Source of the DNA: CAYMND01 sp964465065
GTDB lineage: Bacteria > Acidobacteriota > Aminicenantia > UBA2199
Length of the DNA: 6,290 nucleotides
Direction of reading: 5' to 3'
Assembly: GCA_964465065.1 (NCBI GenBank)
Contig: CAYXHZ010000104.1
Location: 1 to 6,290 of the forward strand
Shown one piece after another: positions 4,528 to 6,290 of the stretch. The position numbers and the translations under genes are program-made. Every line of letters starts with the position of its first letter. The first letter of the stretch is position 1. The notes beneath the pieces were generated by a model that saw only the letters and a program-made list of their open reading frames with translations, made no database searches and was not told where the DNA came from.

Positions 4528-6290
4528 ATGAGATCGCTCTGGCTGGCATGCATGCTGCTGCCGCTTCTGACCCTGTGCGCCCAGGAACAGGACCCGGATG
4601 CGCAGTCCAAACCGCTCCGGGAATACGTGGCGGTGACCAACGTGGAACTGGTCCTGCGGGTGATCGAAGACGGCCGTACCCAGGGCGGCTTTCGAAAAGA
4701 GGACTTCCGCCTGCTGGAAAACGGCCGGGAACGTCCCATCAACGGCTTTTTCGAACTGAAGAAGAGCATGAAGCTGCCCAAGGCTTCCCGGGACGCCGCC
4801 GAGCCCGAAGGCGGGCGGCTGTTTCTGCTCCTGTTCTGGACCACCCAGGTTCAAACCGAGGTCGAAGCCCATCTGGACGAATTCTTCCGCCAGGTCTACC
4901 GGCCCGGAGACCGGGTTATTCTCAGTGCCGACCAAATCCAGATGGAGATCAGCGAGCCGTCCCAAGCGGAGGCGGTACGCCGCGACTTTTTGGTTCGCCT
5001 CGGCCAGGAAATGGACCGCAAACAGGAGAAATGGCGGGCCTTGCACCGCGATTTGTCTTTCAGCATCGACCTCATGCTGCGCGACACCCGCCTCAACAAG
5101 GACGCGACAGAGGTCAAAACCGCTCTCGTCACCTTCGCCAAAGACTACGAGCGTTTCATGAAAGAAATCGATTTCATGAATCGTTCCGTCGATTTCGATC
5201 AGATGGAGCGCATGTGTGCAGAACTGGGTCGAATCAAGGTACCCAAGTGGGCCCTGGTCTTTTTCGAGGCCGAACGGATCCCCACAGTGGACGCCAACTC
5301 GCTGAGGTCCGAAGTGGAAAAGGGCCTGATCATCGACGATGTCGGCACCATGATCGACGAGTGGTACAATTGGTTGATAAAAATTGAAATGGACATGGCC
5401 CAGCTGGGCGGCCGCTACAACCTGTTCGAACGCCTGCGCAGCCGTTTCATCCAGGCCGACGCGGTTTTCCACCTGCTGCAGCTGTCCTCGGCCACCACCA
5501 TCACCGCCAAAACGGCCGACCGGGACGAATTGCTGGACTTCAGGCCCATGTCATCCAGCTGGGAGACCATCCTGCAGGAGATCAGCCGCAACACCGGCGG
5601 TCAGATCACCCGCATCGACAAGGACCCGGCAGCGCTCCAGCCCCTCTTCGAACTGGAGGATGTCTCCTATCTGCTCACCTACGTCCCCGGCGCCGACCTG
5701 GGCCCGGAACGTAAAATCGAGCTGGCCTGGCGGCAGGAACCGGCCAAAGACAGAAACTGCCGCCTTCTCTACGGGAAACGCCTGGAAATGGAACGCACGC
5801 CGGCCGTGCACATCGACCACATCTCCCATTTTCAGGAATCGTTGAATCTGGCCTGCAGCGGTTACTACCTGATCTACACCAATCAGGGCCCGCGCGGGCA
5901 CCTGCAGGTCCGGGTGGACGGCCAATCCGCAGGCCGGGAGCCGGTGACTCTGTTCGCAGGCGATGTGGACTGCCTGGGTTCCTTCCAGATAGCGCTGGGC
6001 TTCCCCCACGAGGGCGAATGGAAGATCAACGTACAGGTCAGCGACGCCATGACCCGTCTGCACGACCAAAAGAGTCTCGTCGTCCAGTACCGCCGGATCG
6101 ATCGGATCGCGACAACCGCTGTTGCGGACACGGAGGCTGAACTGGGCCCGCTGCTGGAAAAGTGCGCCGCCTATGCCGAAAAGCTGAAAAAAACCGCCAT
6201 CCGTTTCTTCTGCAGCGAGAAAGTGACGGAGAAGGTCGGCACCGCCATTAAAACCGGCCATTTCAAGAAGTGGAAGTACGACTACCAGAT
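4528..6290 (+). CDS. Secreted VWFA-related protein without visible MIDAS, C-terminus cut by window edge
   Basis: The frame is open for 587 codons to the right edge. Residues 1-18 form a signal peptide (hydrophobic LWLACMLLPLLTL, then CAQ). The segment VTNVELVLRVIEDG (36-49), GGFRKEDFRLLENGRERPINGF (53-74), is the N-terminal signature of the acidobacterial VWFA-related family. Residue 98 begins a VWA-like fold with strand LFLLLFW, but where DxSxS metal-binding residues would sit it reads WTTQVQ. A charged, probably helical stretch (about 145-235) follows, then strand KWALVFFEAE (240-249). EISRNTGGQITRI (351-363) and SYLLTYVPG (380-388) match the usual C-terminal end of this domain. An extension (about 395-530) precedes GPLLEKCAAYAEKLKKTAIRFFCSEKVTEKV (540-570), a Cys-containing segment. 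The likely location is periplasm or cell surface. Function is unknown; a binding or scaffolding role is inference. Confidence 0.75.
   Translation, partial: MRSLWLACMLLPLLTLCAQEQDPDAQSKPLREYVAVTNVELVLRVIEDGRTQGGFRKEDFRLLENGRERPINGFFELKKSMKLPKASRDAAEPEGGRLFLLLFWTTQVQTEVEAHLDEFFRQVYRPGDRVILSADQIQMEISEPSQAEAVRRDFLVRLGQEMDRKQEKWRALHRDLSFSIDLMLRDTRLNKDATEVKTALVTFAKDYERFMKEIDFMNRSVDFDQMERMCAELGRIKVPKWALVFFEAERIPTVDANSLRSEVEKGLIIDDVGTMIDEWYNWLIKIEMDMAQLGGRYNLFERLRSRFIQADAVFHLLQLSSATTITAKTADRDELLDFRPMSSSWETILQEISRNTGGQITRIDKDPAALQPLFELEDVSYLLTYVPGADLGPERKIELAWRQEPAKDRNCRLLYGKRLEMERTPAVHIDHISHFQESLNLACSGYYLIYTNQGPRGHLQVRVDGQSAGREPVTLFAGDVDCLGSFQIALGFPHEGEWKINVQVSDAMTRLHDQKSLVVQYRRIDRIATTAVADTEAELGPLLEKCAAYAEKLKKTAIRFFCSEKVTEKVGTAIKTGHFKKWKYDYQ

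Noticed and set aside
2417..4549. 710-codon minus-strand open frame opposite the C69 gene and across the Ns
   Set aside because: It is the antisense of a clear C69 peptidase, with Ala/Gly/Val-rich shadow composition, and it reads through 100 unknown bases, so it cannot be a supported gene.
4522..5472. 316-codon minus-strand open frame opposite the VWFA-related gene
   Set aside because: The plus-strand frame has a strong ribosome binding site, a signal peptide and family motifs. The antisense frame shows none.

Overview
The window is a high-GC bacterial fragment with a 100-N scaffold gap at 4248-4347. It looks like part of a draft or metagenome assembly. The best taxonomic hint is the last gene. 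It has the layout of the 'VWFA-related' secreted proteins common in Acidobacteriota and Candidatus Aminicenantes, and it lies near a secreted C69-family dipeptidase. I therefore infer that broad group with modest confidence. No rRNA, tRNA, CRISPR array, transposase or phage gene is visible.

Left arm (1-2050, minus strand): a two-gene operon. A Wzt-type ABC transporter ATPase with a C-terminal carbohydrate-binding-like domain comes first. A sulfotransferase-family protein follows, joined by a 4-nt ATGA stop/start overlap, and runs off the left edge. This pairing points to export and sulfation of a surface polysaccharide. The membrane partner (Wzm) is not in the window.

Divergent intergenic region (2051-2401): it has a good sigma70-like promoter facing each way (TTGACA-17-TATCAT on minus, TTGACA-17-TATGAA on plus). 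Both -35 elements sit in a GTTGACAAC palindrome. The plus promoter also has a perfect 7-bp inverted repeat between -35 and -10, which is a candidate operator.

Middle (2402-4120, plus): a complete secreted peptidase of family C69 with a signal peptide ending directly before the predicted nucleophile Cys23.

Repeat region (4121-4527): C-rich/G-rich hairpin repeats of the kind that yield spurious 'LTPTPPLKGRG' peptides in many genomes. An identical 22-nt repeat edge flanks the assembly gap on both sides. A weak promoter and a strong ribosome binding site then lead into the last gene.

Right arm (4528-6290, plus, open at the right edge): a secreted VWFA-related protein that keeps the N-terminal and C-terminal family motifs but lacks a recognisable metal-binding DxSxS motif, and carries a C-terminal extension.

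I see no clear new multi-gene system. The points most worth a second look are the divergent promoter region, the repeat-flanked gap and the MIDAS-less VWFA-like protein.
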